DNA of 64,000 bases from Radicibacter daui (GTDB taxonomy: Bacteria; Pseudomonadota; Alphaproteobacteria; Radicibacterales; Radicibacteraceae). This document shows, piece after piece, positions 9,641 to 19,377 of this stretch. Position 1 is the stretch's first letter. Each line of letters opens with the position of its first letter. Made by a program: the position numbers and the translations under genes. Below the pieces are notes generated by a model that had not been told where the DNA came from, did not search any database, and saw only the letters and a program-made list of their open reading frames with translations. The DNA lies in assembly GCA_030657355.1 (NCBI GenBank), contig CP131056.1, positions 2,004,501 through 2,068,500 on the forward strand, written 5' to 3'.

Positions 9641-9678
9641 CAAAAGGATAAGGCCCCGCCGGTTTCCCGGCAGGGCCT
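9641..9678 (-). terminator. Terminator of icd
   Basis: A 12-bp stem with one mismatch (9651-9662 with 9667-9678) is followed on the minus strand by a T-rich stretch (TATCCTTTT). It sits about 55 bases beyond the icd stop codon. Confidence 0.75.
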
Positions 9679-9733
9679 CTGTCCATTCAGGAAGCCGGCC
9701 CCGGAGGGCCCACTCCCGGTCTTTAGGTGCCGA

Positions 9734-10951
9734 TCAGGCGGCCATGCGCGTCTCAAGGTTGGCGGCCAGCTTGTCGAGGAAGGCGTTGGTCGTCATCCAG
9801 GGCTGGTCCGGACCGATGAGGATCGCGAGGTCCTTGGTCATAAAGCCGGCTTCCACCGTCTCGACGCAGATCTTCTCTAGCGTCTTGGCGAACTTGGCGA
9901 GCGCTTCGTTGTTATCGAACTTGGCGCGGTAGGCGAGGCCCTGCGTCCAGGCGAAGATCGAGGCGATCGGGTTCGTGGAGGTCTCACGGCCCTGCTGGTG
10001 CAGGCGGTAGTGACGGGTAACGGTGCCGTGGGCGGCTTCTGCTTCCACGCAGCTGCCATCGGGGGTCAGCAGCACGGAGGTCATGAGGCCGAGCGAACCG
10101 AAGCCCTGGGCCACGGTGTCGGACTGCACGTCGCCGTCATAGTTCTTGCAGGCCCAGACGTAACCACCATCCCACTTCATGGCGCAGGCGACCATGTCGT
10201 CGATCAGGCGGTGTTCGTAGGTAAGGCCGGCCTTCTTGAAGGCGTCGGCGAATTCGGCGTCGAAGATCTCCTGGAAGATATCCTTGAAGCGGCCGTCATA
10301 GGCCTTGAGGATCGTGTTCTTCGTGGAGAGATAGACCGGGTAGTTGCGCTGCAGGCCGTAGTTGAAGCAGGCCCGCGCGAAACCGGCGATGGATTCGTCG
10401 AGATTGTACATGCTCATCGCGACGCCGGCGCCCGGGAACTTGAAGACTTCCAGGTCGATTGCCGGGCCGCCGTCTTCCGGCACGAACTTCATGGTGAGGG
10501 TGCCCTTGCCCGGCACCTTCAGGTCGGTGGCGCGGTACTGGTCACCATAGGCATGACGGCCGATGACGACCGGCTTGGTCCAGCCCGGAACGTAACGCGG
10601 CACGTTGGAGCAGATGATCGGCTCACGGAAGACGGTGCCGTTGAGGATGTTGCGGATGGTGCCGTTGGGCGACTTCCACATCTTCTTGAGGCCGAATTCG
10701 GTGACGCGGGCTTCATCGGGGGTGATGGTCGCGCACTTCACGCCCACGCGGTACTTCTTGATCGCCTCGGCAGCGTCGATGGTGATCTGGTCGTCGGTGG
10801 CGTCTCGGCTCTCGATGCCGAGGTCGAAATACTTCAGGTCGATATCGAGGTACGGCAGGATCAGCTTGTCCTTGATGAACTGCCAGATGATCCGGGTCAT
10901 CTCGTCGCCGTCGATTTCGACGACCGGGTTGTCGACTTTGATCTTGGCCAT
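9734..10951 (-). CDS. icd: Isocitrate dehydrogenase, NADP-dependent
   Basis: The enzyme oxidises isocitrate to 2-oxoglutarate in the TCA cycle. The 405-residue product belongs to the homodimeric, eukaryote-like NADP-IDH type common in alphaproteobacteria. Visible signatures are the start [20 protein letters not shown], the substrate loop [20 protein letters not shown], the [20 protein letters not shown] metal region and the NADP loop [12 protein letters not shown]. Length is typical (about 400-410). The start ATG is preceded on the minus strand by AGGAGCC. It is expressed alone: a terminator lies downstream and the LOG gene ends 99 bases upstream. Confidence 0.97.
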   Translation of the reverse strand: MAKIKVDNPVVEIDGDEMTRIIWQFIKDKLILPYLDIDLKYFDLGIESRDATDDQITIDAAEAIKKYRVGVKCATITPDEARVTEFGLKKMWKSPNGTIRNILNGTVFREPIICSNVPRYVPGWTKPVVIGRHAYGDQYRATDLKVPGKGTLTMKFVPEDGGPAIDLEVFKFPGAGVAMSMYNLDESIAGFARACFNYGLQRNYPVYLSTKNTILKAYDGRFKDIFQEIFDAEFADAFKKAGLTYEHRLIDDMVACAMKWDGGYVWACKNYDGDVQSDTVAQGFGSLGLMTSVLLTPDGSCVEAEAAHGTVTRHYRLHQQGRETSTNPIASIFAWTQGLAYRAKFDNNEALAKFAKTLEKICVETVEAGFMTKDLAILIGPDQPWMTTNAFLDKLAANLETRMAA

Positions 10952-11050
10952 GAGTTCTGGCTCCTGCGGTACGTAATGGATTGGGGATAAAGGACGAAAG
11001 ATGGCCGGGTTATAGCACCTGCCCGGAAAAGGGCAAATGCGACGCTGCCA

Positions 11051-11647
11051 TCATACTGTGGCGCTATTCATCTTGGCCCGCGGATGTTCGATTTCACCCT
11101 GCGGACGCTCCAGAACGGCGACCAGATCCTCGGCGCTGGTGATGACATCGAACAGCGCTCGATGGCTCGGGCGGGCAAAATGCTGCTCGATGGTGTGGTC
11201 GATCATGGTGAGCAGCGGCTGGAAGAAGCCGTCGAGGTCCACGATGATCACCGGCTTGGGCAACTGGCCGAGCTGTTTCCAGGTCAGCACCTCGAACAGC
11301 TCGTCCATGGTGCCGAAACCGCCGGGCAGGATGATGAAGGCATCCGAGCGCTCCAGCATCTGCTTCTTGCGCACCATGAGGTCCGGCACGATCACCAGTT
11401 CCTCAAGGTCGGGATGGCCGACCTCGAGCGCCTGGAGATGTTCGGGAATGATGCCGATGACGCTGCCTTTGGCGCGCAGCGCGGCATTGGCAACCGTGCC
11501 CATCAGCCCGACATTGCCCCCGCCATAGACCAGCTGCAGCCCGGCCTCGGCAATCCGTGTGCCGATATCGGCTGCCAGATCGTGGTACCCGGCAGCAACG
11601 GTGCCCGAGGCGCCACAGAAAACGCATACCGACCTGATTATGCTCAT
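11051..11647 (-). CDS. LOG-family nucleoside 5'-monophosphate phosphoribohydrolase
   Basis: LOG proteins release the base from (cytokinin) nucleoside monophosphates. This 198-residue protein has the Rossmann-like opening VCVFCGASGTVA, GGGNVGLMG, the RKKQML segment and the family signature PGGFGTMDE. It probably acts in purine/cytokinin-type base salvage; cytokinin formation by a free-living bacterium cannot be inferred from the sequence alone. The start ATG has GGGAG upstream on the minus strand. It lies upstream of icd on the same strand with a 99-base gap and is divergent from the LysM gene. Confidence 0.9.
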   Translation of the reverse strand: MSIIRSVCVFCGASGTVAAGYHDLAADIGTRIAEAGLQLVYGGGNVGLMGTVANAALRAKGSVIGIIPEHLQALEVGHPDLEELVIVPDLMVRKKQMLERSDAFIILPGGFGTMDELFEVLTWKQLGQLPKPVIIVDLDGFFQPLLTMIDHTIEQHFARPSHRALFDVITSAEDLVAVLERPQGEIEHPRAKMNSATV

Positions 11648-11860
11648 TGGGGGCTCCCGGTTTGGTGCAACGCGGCATGGATGCCTCCGCCTTAAAGCAA
11701 AAAGCCGGGGAAAAAAAGTGGGAGCGGCAAAGGGGCCTCAACAGTGCCGGCTGGCGGTCAATCAGCGGATTTTGTCACCAATCGGAAGGAATGTTGGGCG
11801 ATCTGACGGCATCCCTCTGGTGTGGCGAATTTTTTCCAGTTTATAGTTGCCGCCTGAAAG

Positions 11861-13144
11861 ATGACGGGCCGCCACAGGGCCCGTCCACAAATAAGGGTGG
11901 CGCGGACCGTGAACCGACGTGTAGTGGGAGGCGTGCTCGCCGCCCTTTTGATTGCCATTTTGATTGGCCTTCTATTTTACCTGACGCGCCAGCCCGCCAC
12001 CGAAACGGCAACGGCGCCGGCTCCGACAGGAACTGGCGAGACGAGCGCCGCTGGCACTGCCGCGCCGCCGACCGCTCCCAGCCCGTCGACCACCGGCGAG
12101 GTGCCGAAGGCCGCCGAGCCCGCGGCCCCTGCTGCACCGGCTCCCGCCGTCACGGCGGGCTCGGCCGCGCCGGCTGCACAGCCGGCCAGTCCGCCTGCCG
12201 CCGCTCCGGCCGAAACCCCGGCCAAGGCCGCCGAGACGGCGCAGCCGGCAGCCCCCAGCTTCGATGTTGTCCGCATCGATCCGCAGGGTAATGCCGTGAT
12301 TGCCGGCAAGGCCGCACCCGGCGCCGAGGTTACGGTGATGCTCGGCGACAAGCCGCTCGGCAAGGTGACCGCTGACAACCATGGCGAATGGGTATTTGTG
12401 CCGACCGAGCCGCTGAAACCCGGCGAGCAGGTTGTCGGGCTCCAGGCCAAGGGCGCCGACGGGCAGGATGTGCGCTCCAAGGATGTCGTGGTGCTGGCCG
12501 TGCCGGAGCCGGGCAAGAACCTCGCTGGCACCGAAGGTGGCGACACCAAGCCGCTCGCCCTGCTGGTGCCGCGCGAGGGCGGTGCCTCCGTGCCGTTGCA
12601 GACGCCGGATGTTGCGCCGGTTGCCCCGGCCGCTCAAACGCCGGCCGCCCCCGCTGCGCCTGCGGCGGCAGAGCCGGCGGCACCGGCCGGCAAGGGTAAT
12701 GTCTCCGTCGATGTCGTCGACTATGACAACAAGGGCGATGTGATCATCGGCGGCAGCGGCGCGCCGGGTGCCTCGGTCAATGTCTATCTGCAAAACCAGT
12801 TTGCCGGACAGGCGCCGGTGGATGACAAGGGCCGCTGGAGCCTGACGCCGGACCAGCCGGTCAAGCCCGGCCGCTACCAGCTGCGCGTGGACGAACTGGG
12901 CGCTGACGGCAAGGTGACCCAGCGCGTAGAGATTCCCTTCACCCGCGCCGCGCCGGAAGAGCTGGCCGCTGCCGGTCCGGACCATGTAACGGTCCAGCCG
13001 GGCAACAGCCTGTGGCGCATCTCGCGCCGCATCTACGGCAAGGGCATCCAGTATACGGATATCTACGAAGCCAACCGCGGCCAGATCCGCGATCCGGACC
13101 TTATCTATCCGGGTCAGGTCTTTGCCGTGCCGCAGAAACCCTGA
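11861..13144 (+). CDS. Membrane-anchored Ig-like/LysM cell-wall protein
   Basis: The 427-residue protein has a short basic N-terminus, one membrane segment (about residues 24-42) and an Ala/Pro-rich linker to about residue 125. Two related Ig-like modules follow (about 128-210 and 280-365, each with GNAVIAG/GDVIIGG and PG-type strands), separated by a second Ala/Pro linker. A C-terminal LysM domain follows (VTVQPGNSLWRISRRIYG to IYPGQVFAVPQ). LysM binds peptidoglycan, so the protein probably spans from inner membrane to cell wall. The linkers inflate the GC content. ATG 11861 is taken; GTG 11909 just before the membrane segment is an alternative. Its precise role is unknown. Confidence 0.85.
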   Translation: MTGRHRARPQIRVARTVNRRVVGGVLAALLIAILIGLLFYLTRQPATETATAPAPTGTGETSAAGTAAPPTAPSPSTTGEVPKAAEPAAPAAPAPAVTAGSAAPAAQPASPPAAAPAETPAKAAETAQPAAPSFDVVRIDPQGNAVIAGKAAPGAEVTVMLGDKPLGKVTADNHGEWVFVPTEPLKPGEQVVGLQAKGADGQDVRSKDVVVLAVPEPGKNLAGTEGGDTKPLALLVPREGGASVPLQTPDVAPVAPAAQTPAAPAAPAAAEPAAPAGKGNVSVDVVDYDNKGDVIIGGSGAPGASVNVYLQNQFAGQAPVDDKGRWSLTPDQPVKPGRYQLRVDELGADGKVTQRVEIPFTRAAPEELAAAGPDHVTVQPGNSLWRISRRIYGKGIQYTDIYEANRGQIRDPDLIYPGQVFAVPQKP

Positions 13145-13167
13145 GGTTTTTAATGCTGCAGGGCATT

Positions 13168-13210
13168 GCCGCCCCCTGATCATGGCGCTCAAGCCTTAAC
13201 AGGGGGCGGC
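13168..13210 (+). other. Hairpin between LysM gene and psd
   Basis: An exact 11-bp inverted repeat (13168-13178 with 13200-13210, GCCGCCCCCTG and complement) with a 21-base loop begins 24 bases after the LysM gene stop. No T tract follows, so termination is possible but unproven. Confidence 0.45.
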
Positions 13211-13326
13211 CGCCTCGGTTATAGTCGCCGGCTCCGGCCGGGGCCCGTCTTTTTCCAAGGGGGAGGGAGCGGGGTGGCTGTGAGGGTGGGGTGCCGGCTG
13301 TCCGCAGCAGGATACCGACCATATTA

Positions 13327-14073
13327 ATGCCTGATGGACCGCGGTTATTGATGCCAATCCGCGTGCCGTCCTTGTTGGGAGCAAAGGTCATAGACCGTAT
13401 TCTCGTGCCCATTCATCGTGCGGGCTGGCCCTTCATCGCCATCTTTGCGGTGATAACCCTGTTCTTCTTCACGCTGGCCACGCCGCTTGGCTGGCTGGGC
13501 GTGTTGCTCACTGTCTGGTGTGTCTATTTCTTCCGCGATCCCGCCCGTGTCACGCCGCAGCGCAAGGGGCTGATCATCAGCCCGGCCGACGGTGTGGTGC
13601 AGCGTATCCAGAAGGTGCCACCGCCGCCGGAACTGGGGATCGGCGATGCGCCGATGACACGCGTCAGCGTTTTCATGAATGTCTTCAACGTGCATGTGAA
13701 CCGCGCGCCGGTGGAAGGCGAGTTGGTGCGCACGGCTTATCATGAAGGCAAGTTCTTCAATGCCTCGCTCGACAAGGCCAGCATCCATAACGAGCGCCTG
13801 TCGCTCCTGATGCGCACCGATGACGGTGTGGAAATCGCCTTCGTGCAGATTGCCGGCCTCGTTGCCCGCCGCATCGTGCGGCTGGCGCAGGATGGCGTGC
13901 GTCTCAAGGCTGGCGAGCGCTTCGGCCTCATCCGCTTCGGCAGCCGTGTCGACGTCTATCTGCCCGAAGGGGTGGAGCCGCTGGTGTGCGAAGGCCAGGT
14001 GACGCTGGCGGGCGAAACCGTGCTGGCCGATCTTGCCGGCACCGAGCCGGCGCGTCTGGGCGAGGTGCGCTGA
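13327..14073 (+). CDS. psd: Phosphatidylserine decarboxylase proenzyme
   Basis: Psd converts phosphatidylserine to phosphatidylethanolamine after self-cleavage to a pyruvoyl enzyme. The product has a hydrophobic N-terminal anchor ([19 protein letters not shown]), [10 protein letters not shown], the metal/active segment [25 protein letters not shown] and the cleavage site RFGSR, whose serine should become the pyruvoyl group. This is the short bacterial type with an FGS rather than LGST site. Start is uncertain: ATG 13327 is used here (248 residues), with ATG 13351 and GTG 13291 possible; none has a strong ribosome site. The stop overlaps the pssA start (TGATG), so the two consecutive steps of PE synthesis are translationally coupled. 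Confidence 0.93.
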   Translation: MPDGPRLLMPIRVPSLLGAKVIDRILVPIHRAGWPFIAIFAVITLFFFTLATPLGWLGVLLTVWCVYFFRDPARVTPQRKGLIISPADGVVQRIQKVPPPPELGIGDAPMTRVSVFMNVFNVHVNRAPVEGELVRTAYHEGKFFNASLDKASIHNERLSLLMRTDDGVEIAFVQIAGLVARRIVRLAQDGVRLKAGERFGLIRFGSRVDVYLPEGVEPLVCEGQVTLAGETVLADLAGTEPARLGEVR

Positions 14074-14945
14074 TGGTTGGCGAGCGCGCCGGGCGGCGCG
14101 GGCGGCGGCGGGGAGTTCCCCGGCGCCGGCTCGAGCGGCTCAAGGGCATCTCGGTCGCCAATCTCATCCCTAACATGCTGACGGTGATGGCCTTGTGCGC
14201 GGGCCTGACCGCCATCCGTTTTTCGCTGGTGGACCGGTATCACGAAGCTGTGTTGTTCGTGCTGCTGGCCGCATTGTTCGACGGGCTGGACGGGCGGCTT
14301 GCCCGGCTGCTCAAGAGCACGAGCAAGCTGGGCGCCGAACTCGACAGTCTTGCCGATCTCGTGAGCTTCGGCGTGGCGCCGGCACTTATCCTCTACCACT
14401 GGGCCATGCAGGATGCCGGGCAAATAGGTTGGCTCGTCATGCTGCTGGTGCCGGTCTGCGCGGCGCTGCGCCTTGCGCGTTTCAATGTGATGATGGGAGC
14501 GAGCGACCTGCCGCCCTACGCCTACAATTATTTCGTCGGCGTCCCGGCTCCGGCGGCGGCGGGCATCGTGCTTTTGCCGCTGATGGCCAGCTTCGATCTC
14601 GACGGGGAGTGGATTTCCTCTCCCTGGCTGATCGGGTTCTGGGCGCTGATGGTGAGCGGTCTCATGGTCTCCACCGTGCCGACCTTCTCGCTGAAGCGTA
14701 TGCGCGTGCCGCAGAAATCCGTGTTCTTCGTGCTCATCGGCATGGCGATCCTGGTGACGCTTTTGCTGACGCGGACCTGGAGCACGCTGACGGCGGTGGG
14801 CCTGCTGTACCTCTGCTCCATCCCGGTCAGCGTGTGGCGTTACAACCTCCTGAAGGCTGAAGCCGAGCGGCTGCAGGCCGAGCAGCCGGCCGCAGACGCG
14901 GCATCAGGCGAGGCTGCCGGCGGCGAGGCCCAGGGCACCCCTTGA
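14073..14945 (+). CDS. pssA: CDP-diacylglycerol-serine O-phosphatidyltransferase
   Basis: PssA makes phosphatidylserine from CDP-diacylglycerol and serine, the substrate of the Psd encoded just upstream. The 290-residue product has about eight hydrophobic segments and the CDP-alcohol phosphotransferase motif DGRLARLLKSTSKLGAELDS with the final aspartate in SLAD. The N-terminus is very arginine-rich (RAGRRGRRRGVPRRRLERLK) and the C-terminus is an Ala/Glu tail. The frame is open upstream into psd, but the ATG overlapping the psd stop by one base is the natural coupled start. A terminator lies 54 bases downstream. Confidence 0.94.
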   Translation: MVGERAGRRGRRRGVPRRRLERLKGISVANLIPNMLTVMALCAGLTAIRFSLVDRYHEAVLFVLLAALFDGLDGRLARLLKSTSKLGAELDSLADLVSFGVAPALILYHWAMQDAGQIGWLVMLLVPVCAALRLARFNVMMGASDLPPYAYNYFVGVPAPAAAGIVLLPLMASFDLDGEWISSPWLIGFWALMVSGLMVSTVPTFSLKRMRVPQKSVFFVLIGMAILVTLLLTRTWSTLTAVGLLYLCSIPVSVWRYNLLKAEAERLQAEQPAADAASGEAAGGEAQGTP

Positions 14946-14998
14946 CGGACGCTGTCACCGCTGAAGCCCACAAGGCGACGGCGGATAAAAAGCTGTAG

Positions 14999-15030
14999 AT
15001 GCCGGGCCCTGGTGCCCGGCATTTGCTTTT
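14999..15030 (+). terminator. Terminator after psd-pssA
   Basis: A perfect 9-bp stem (ATGCCGGGC, 14999-15007, with 15014-15022), six-base loop and the T-rich tail TTGCTTTT close the phospholipid operon. Confidence 0.8.
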
Positions 15031-15185
15031 GCGGATGGTTTGGCGCCGATGCGGCTGGAAACATACCGCGAATCAAGCTATTGATAGCGATCTCTCACGC
15101 ATTTTCTCAGGGGGGCGTCCATTAGAGGCGCCAAGCCTGGGGTTCAATTCCGGACGCTGGCCGGGGACGGGCCAAAGGGGGCGGC

Positions 15186-18100
15186 ATGGCGGTGCAGGGG
15201 ACGGACCGGGCGGCAACGCCGACGGTAGGCGGTGGCTCTGACGATACACGGGGCACGGTGGTGGATATCACCAGCTCCTCCCAGCCGGTACCGCCGGCCT
15301 CGGGCGGGCTCTGGCGCCGCGTTGTCCTTTTTGTTGCCCTGGCGCTGACGGCGATCTGGATCGGCTTTATGGGCCGCTATCTCGACCAGTCGATCGGCTG
15401 GCGTAACCTTGGCGGTCTGCTGCCTCACGAAATCGGGCTCTTCCTCGCCGGCGTGCTGTCCCCGGTCGCGCTGCTATGGGCGGCCATGGCCTACATCCAG
15501 CGCGGGCTCGATGTGCGGGCCTATACCAGTGAGCTCAAGAGCCAACTGGCGCTGCTGACACTGCCGAGCGAAGCCGGCGCCGCGCGTACCGATCGTATCG
15601 TGCGCACTCTCAAGGTGCAGGCCGAGCAGATGAGCGCGGCGGCCGAAGGGGTGACGAGCCGTGTGGAAGCGGCGCGCAGCGCCATCCGCGATGAAACCGA
15701 CCAGCTTGACCGTATCGCCTCCAGCGCTGCTGAGCGGGGCAAGCAGGTTGCCGATACGCTCGCCGACCGCGTGCAGGCGCTCGAAAAGATGCTGGCCGCG
15801 CTTGAAGGCCGCTCCCGCGCCATGGAAACAGCAGCCGAAGCCCAGCTTGCCGCGCTGCGCACCGTCAGTGAAACCGCCGAAGCGCGGGTGCGCTCTATCG
15901 CAACCAGCCTTGGCGACGGGGTGAGCGGGCTGGAGCAGGTTGTCTCCGGGGCCGGCAGCCGGCTTGATAGTGCCGCCGGCGGCCTTTCCGACCGCATGGA
16001 GCGTTTCAGCAATGCGGCGGAGCGTTCCGGCGGGCGGCTTGCCGACCTTGCCGACGAGTTCGACAGCCGTATTGAGAGTTTTGCCGGGACCTCCGACAAG
16101 GCGATGTCTCGCGCCTCCGTTATCTCCGACAATCTGCTCGGCCATATCGAGCGCCTTGGCGGCATCAGCCAGGATGTGCTCGACCAGCTGGGCGAGATGG
16201 GCACCAGCGTGGAAAGCCGCATCGACGGGCTGCGCACGCTGACCGATGAGGTTGAGCGCCGCACCCGGGCCATTTCCGGCTCGCTCGACCGCCAGATCGG
16301 CGATCTGGGCGACCGTGCCGATGCGGTGGAAGCGGCAGGCCGAGAGGCCGGCGAGATGCTGGATGCGCGCACCCGCGCCCTGCTGACCGTTGCCGACCAG
16401 CTTGACCAGCGTGGCAAGATTGCCGAAGGCGCCATGGGTCGGGCCAGCGAACTGGTCCGCGCCGCTGTCGAGAAATCCGGCGGTGTAGTTGACGGTGCCG
16501 GCCAGCGGCTTGAAGAAGCTGCCCGCCGCATCGTGGAAGCGGGGCAGAGCGGAGCGGAGGCGGTTACCAGCGCTACGGCCGGGCTCAACGCTGCCAGCGG
16601 GCTTGCTTCCGAAAGTGCCGCTGCCGCTTCCGAGCGCTTGACGGTTGCCGGGGAGACGCTGTCGCGCGGCGTTACTGCCATGGTCACCGCCGCCGATCAG
16701 GCGGTGGAGCGGGCCCGCGGTGTCGGTGCCAGCCTTGAAGAGCAGGGCCACGGGCTCGGCACCTCGGCGGCGCAGGTGCTGGAGCAGATCGAGGGTGTTT
16801 CGGCCCTGCTGCAAAGTGTCGTCACCTCGCTTTCAGCTACCAGCGCCACGGCTGAAGAGCGGGCGCAGGCTCTCGAGCGTACGCTCTCGCAGCGCATGTC
16901 CGATCTCAACACTGCCGCCGAGCGTGTGAGCCAGCAGGCAGGTTCCATCCGCACTGACCTGCAGCAGGGGGCGCATTCCATCGCCCAGCTGGCTGGTGAA
17001 GTATCCACCCAGGCCGAGCGCATCAACGACACGCTGCGCGACCGGCGCGAGGGGCTGGACCTTTCCGTGCGCGGTGCAGTGTCTGCCCTTGGCGACGCGG
17101 AAAATGCCCTTACCCGGGCAACCGAGACCGTCAACACCACCTCCGGCCGCTCGCAGGGTGCCCTTGCCGAAGCCGAGCGGGCGATGCGGGCGCGTGGCGA
17201 GGCGCTGGAGCGCCTTTCGGTCTCGCTTGGCGAACATTTCAAGCAGCTGGACCGCGAGATCGTGCAGCGCACGGAAACGGTGGAAGAGGTTGGTACCCGC
17301 GTCCAGGGCGTCATCTCCGGCATCGGCAGCGAGATCGAGCGCCGGCAGGAAGCGGTGGTTGGCATTACCGAAACCGCGACCGGTCATCTCGTCAGCGCCA
17401 CCGAAGGGCTGGAGCAGGCCGGCGAGCGGCTTGACCATGTGGTGGATCGCGGCCGCGAGCGGCTGACGCTGATGATCGAGGAACTGACCGGCCATCTGGC
17501 CGCGCTGCAGGGCCAGACCGGCGAGACGGTCGAGGTGATGCGCGGGGCGGGCGGCCAGGTGCAGGACCAGACGACGAGCCTTGCCGAAGCGGTGCTGACC
17601 GCCTCCGGCCAGCTCAAGGACATTTCCAACAATCTCAGCCGCCAGTCCGCCGACATCGCCATTGCCTCCGACCAGGCCTTCATGCGGGTGGAGACGGTGC
17701 GGCAGGCGCTGGAGCAGCAGACGCAGGATCTGGCCGCTTCCACCGGCACTGCCGCCATGCAGGTGCGCCGGGCCGGCGATGCCTTCGAGGAACGTGCCAA
17801 GGCGCTTTCCGAAACCTCTGCCAACGTCACCCAGCTGCTGCTGGAGCAGGCAACGCAAACGCGCGAACAGACCGACATGCTGGCCAGCGGCGGCGAAGCC
17901 GCCCGCGACCGCCTGCTGGAAGCCGGAGAGGCGCTCATTGGCGGTACCCGTCAGCTGAGCGGCGCTGCCGACCAGACGGCGCTGCGCCTTGCCGATGCGC
18001 AGGCTGACCTTTCCAGCCATGTCGGCCGGCTTGCCGCCCGCGTGGACGATGTTGTTGCGCGGCTTGAAAGTGCCGCCGCCTCGCTGCGCGGCCAGATCGA

Positions 18101-18791
18101 GGCTGCGAGCCAGCGTGTCAATGATGGCACTGGCCGCCTTGGCGAAAGTGCCGAGGCGCTCTCCGCCCAGACGCGCCTGCTGGGCGATCGTGCCCGCTCG
18201 GTGGCCGAACTGCTCGACGAAACTGGCCAGCGCCTGCGCCTCAGCGGCGACGGGCTTTCTGCTGCCGCAGCCGATGCCGACGAGCGTGCCCGTCAGGCCG
18301 GCGCCGTCTTCGAGCGGCAATCGCAGACGCTGCTCACCGCCGCGGAAAAGGCGCTGGAGCAGGCAAGGGCGGTGCAGGCGGTGGAAACTCATTCCCGCCG
18401 CGATGCCTTCCTCAACTCCGCCAAGTTCGTGGTGGAGTCCCTGCATGCGCTGGCTGTCGATTTCAGCCGCATGCTCGACCACGACATTCCCGAAAAGGTG
18501 TGGAAGAGCTTCCACCGCGGCGACACCTCGGTCTTTACCCGCCGTGTGCTGACGCTGCGCGACCGCTTCCCGGCCGACCGCATCCGCGCCAAGTTCGAGC
18601 AGGATGCCGAGTTCCGCGCCTATGTGCTGCGTTATGTGCGCCAGTTCGAGGAACTGTTCGACCAGGCAACGGAGGCCGACAACAGCGACCTGCTGAGCTC
18701 GGTCTTCATGACCTCGGATGTCGGCAAGCTCTATATCCTACTGTGCGACAGCATCGGTCGTCGCCGCGAGCGGCAGGTGGATTTCAGCTAG
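15186..18791 (+). CDS. Giant membrane-anchored coiled-coil protein, growth-pole-ring (GPR/RgsE)-like architecture
   Basis: The 1201-residue protein has a polar N-terminus, two membrane segments (about residues 44-62 and 80-98) and then some 950 residues of continuous alpha-helical, Ala/Glu/Gln/Arg-rich repeats resembling apolipoprotein/methyl-accepting coiled coils. It ends in a distinct compact domain of about 130 residues (from DAFLNSAKFVVESLHALAVD to SVFMTSDVGKLYILLCDSIG). No enzyme motif is seen. Two N-terminal anchors, huge apolipoprotein-like repeats and a conserved C-terminal cap recall GPR/RgsE, the polar growth-ring protein of Rhizobiales; that link is inference from layout. The ATG follows AAAGGGGG. 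It stands alone behind a terminator, 241 bases from pssA. Confidence 0.75.
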   Translation: MAVQGTDRAATPTVGGGSDDTRGTVVDITSSSQPVPPASGGLWRRVVLFVALALTAIWIGFMGRYLDQSIGWRNLGGLLPHEIGLFLAGVLSPVALLWAAMAYIQRGLDVRAYTSELKSQLALLTLPSEAGAARTDRIVRTLKVQAEQMSAAAEGVTSRVEAARSAIRDETDQLDRIASSAAERGKQVADTLADRVQALEKMLAALEGRSRAMETAAEAQLAALRTVSETAEARVRSIATSLGDGVSGLEQVVSGAGSRLDSAAGGLSDRMERFSNAAERSGGRLADLADEFDSRIESFAGTSDKAMSRASVISDNLLGHIERLGGISQDVLDQLGEMGTSVESRIDGLRTLTDEVERRTRAISGSLDRQIGDLGDRADAVEAAGREAGEMLDARTRALLTVADQLDQRGKIAEGAMGRASELVRAAVEKSGGVVDGAGQRLEEAARRIVEAGQSGAEAVTSATAGLNAASGLASESAAAASERLTVAGETLSRGVTAMVTAADQAVERARGVGASLEEQGHGLGTSAAQVLEQIEGVSALLQSVVTSLSATSATAEERAQALERTLSQRMSDLNTAAERVSQQAGSIRTDLQQGAHSIAQLAGEVSTQAERINDTLRDRREGLDLSVRGAVSALGDAENALTRATETVNTTSGRSQGALAEAERAMRARGEALERLSVSLGEHFKQLDREIVQRTETVEEVGTRVQGVISGIGSEIERRQEAVVGITETATGHLVSATEGLEQAGERLDHVVDRGRERLTLMIEELTGHLAALQGQTGETVEVMRGAGGQVQDQTTSLAEAVLTASGQLKDISNNLSRQSADIAIASDQAFMRVETVRQALEQQTQDLAASTGTAAMQVRRAGDAFEERAKALSETSANVTQLLLEQATQTREQTDMLASGGEAARDRLLEAGEALIGGTRQLSGAADQTALRLADAQADLSSHVGRLAARVDDVVARLESAAASLRGQIEAASQRVNDGTGRLGESAEALSAQTRLLGDRARSVAELLDETGQRLRLSGDGLSAAAADADERARQAGAVFERQSQTLLTAAEKALEQARAVQAVETHSRRDAFLNSAKFVVESLHALAVDFSRMLDHDIPEKVWKSFHRGDTSVFTRRVLTLRDRFPADRIRAKFEQDAEFRAYVLRYVRQFEELFDQATEADNSDLLSSVFMTSDVGKLYILLCDSIGRRRERQVDFS

Positions 18792-18879
18792 TTGATATAG
18801 TGCCAGCCTCTGGGGGCGAACGAGAGTGAGATTGTGTTTTTGAAGGTGCGTGGACAGTAATAAAGAGGCACTGATCATT

Positions 18880-19221
18880 ATGAGGCTTGTTGTGCCAAAG
18901 GTGCTAATAGGCGCCATTTTGGCAATATCTGCGGCGGGTTTACTGAGTGGTTGTTACTGGATTTACGGCGGGCAAGCCGACAAGGTTGTTTTAATGTCCC
19001 GTGCTGACGGCGTAAAAACGTTCTGTGATTCAGGCGTTTATGCGTCTGGCGGCCTCTTTAGTGGTGAGGCGGACGCTATGCGAATATTAAATGCGTGCAT
19101 TCTGGCCTGTCGCAAGCACGGCTTTTCTGAGGACGGAGGTCCGAGACAGATCGACGAAGCCGAAAGCATTTTAGAGCCGGAAGAAGGGTGGGCCAACACT
19201 CCTTCGGCGTGCCAAGGTTGA
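18880..19221 (+). CDS. Small orphan lipoprotein, low GC
   Basis: The 113-residue product starts MRLVVPKVLIGAILAI and ends its signal peptide with the lipobox LSGC (Cys25), so it should be lipid-anchored. The mature part is short, with several further cysteines (FCDSG, NACILACRKHG) and an acidic C-terminal region. GC content by eye is near 50%, clearly below the 60-65% of neighbours, and codons such as TTA and ATA occur, which suggests recent acquisition. A GTG at 18850 would lengthen it by ten residues; ATG 18880 places the signal peptide correctly. Function is unknown. Confidence 0.7.
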   Translation: MRLVVPKVLIGAILAISAAGLLSGCYWIYGGQADKVVLMSRADGVKTFCDSGVYASGGLFSGEADAMRILNACILACRKHGFSEDGGPRQIDEAESILEPEEGWANTPSACQG

Positions 19222-19275
19222 GCCCGAATTTGTAACTGAGTTTGGGCAAGGACGGGAGGTCAGGCAAGCCTGGCC

Positions 19276-19304
19276 TTGCTTTCGCGGGACCCAGGCTTTA
19301 TACG
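19276..19304 (+). promoter_or_regulatory. Sigma-70-type promoter of rpoZ
   Basis: TTGCTT (19276-19281) and TATACG (19299-19304) are spaced by exactly 17 bases, 73 bases before the rpoZ start. Each hexamer matches four of six consensus positions. Confidence 0.45.
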
Positions 19305-19377
19305 GGGCGACCTGCATTGAAATTGGTGCCGCTCCGGCGCCCGTTTGTCCACGTGTGACGACTGCCAAGGAGGCCAC

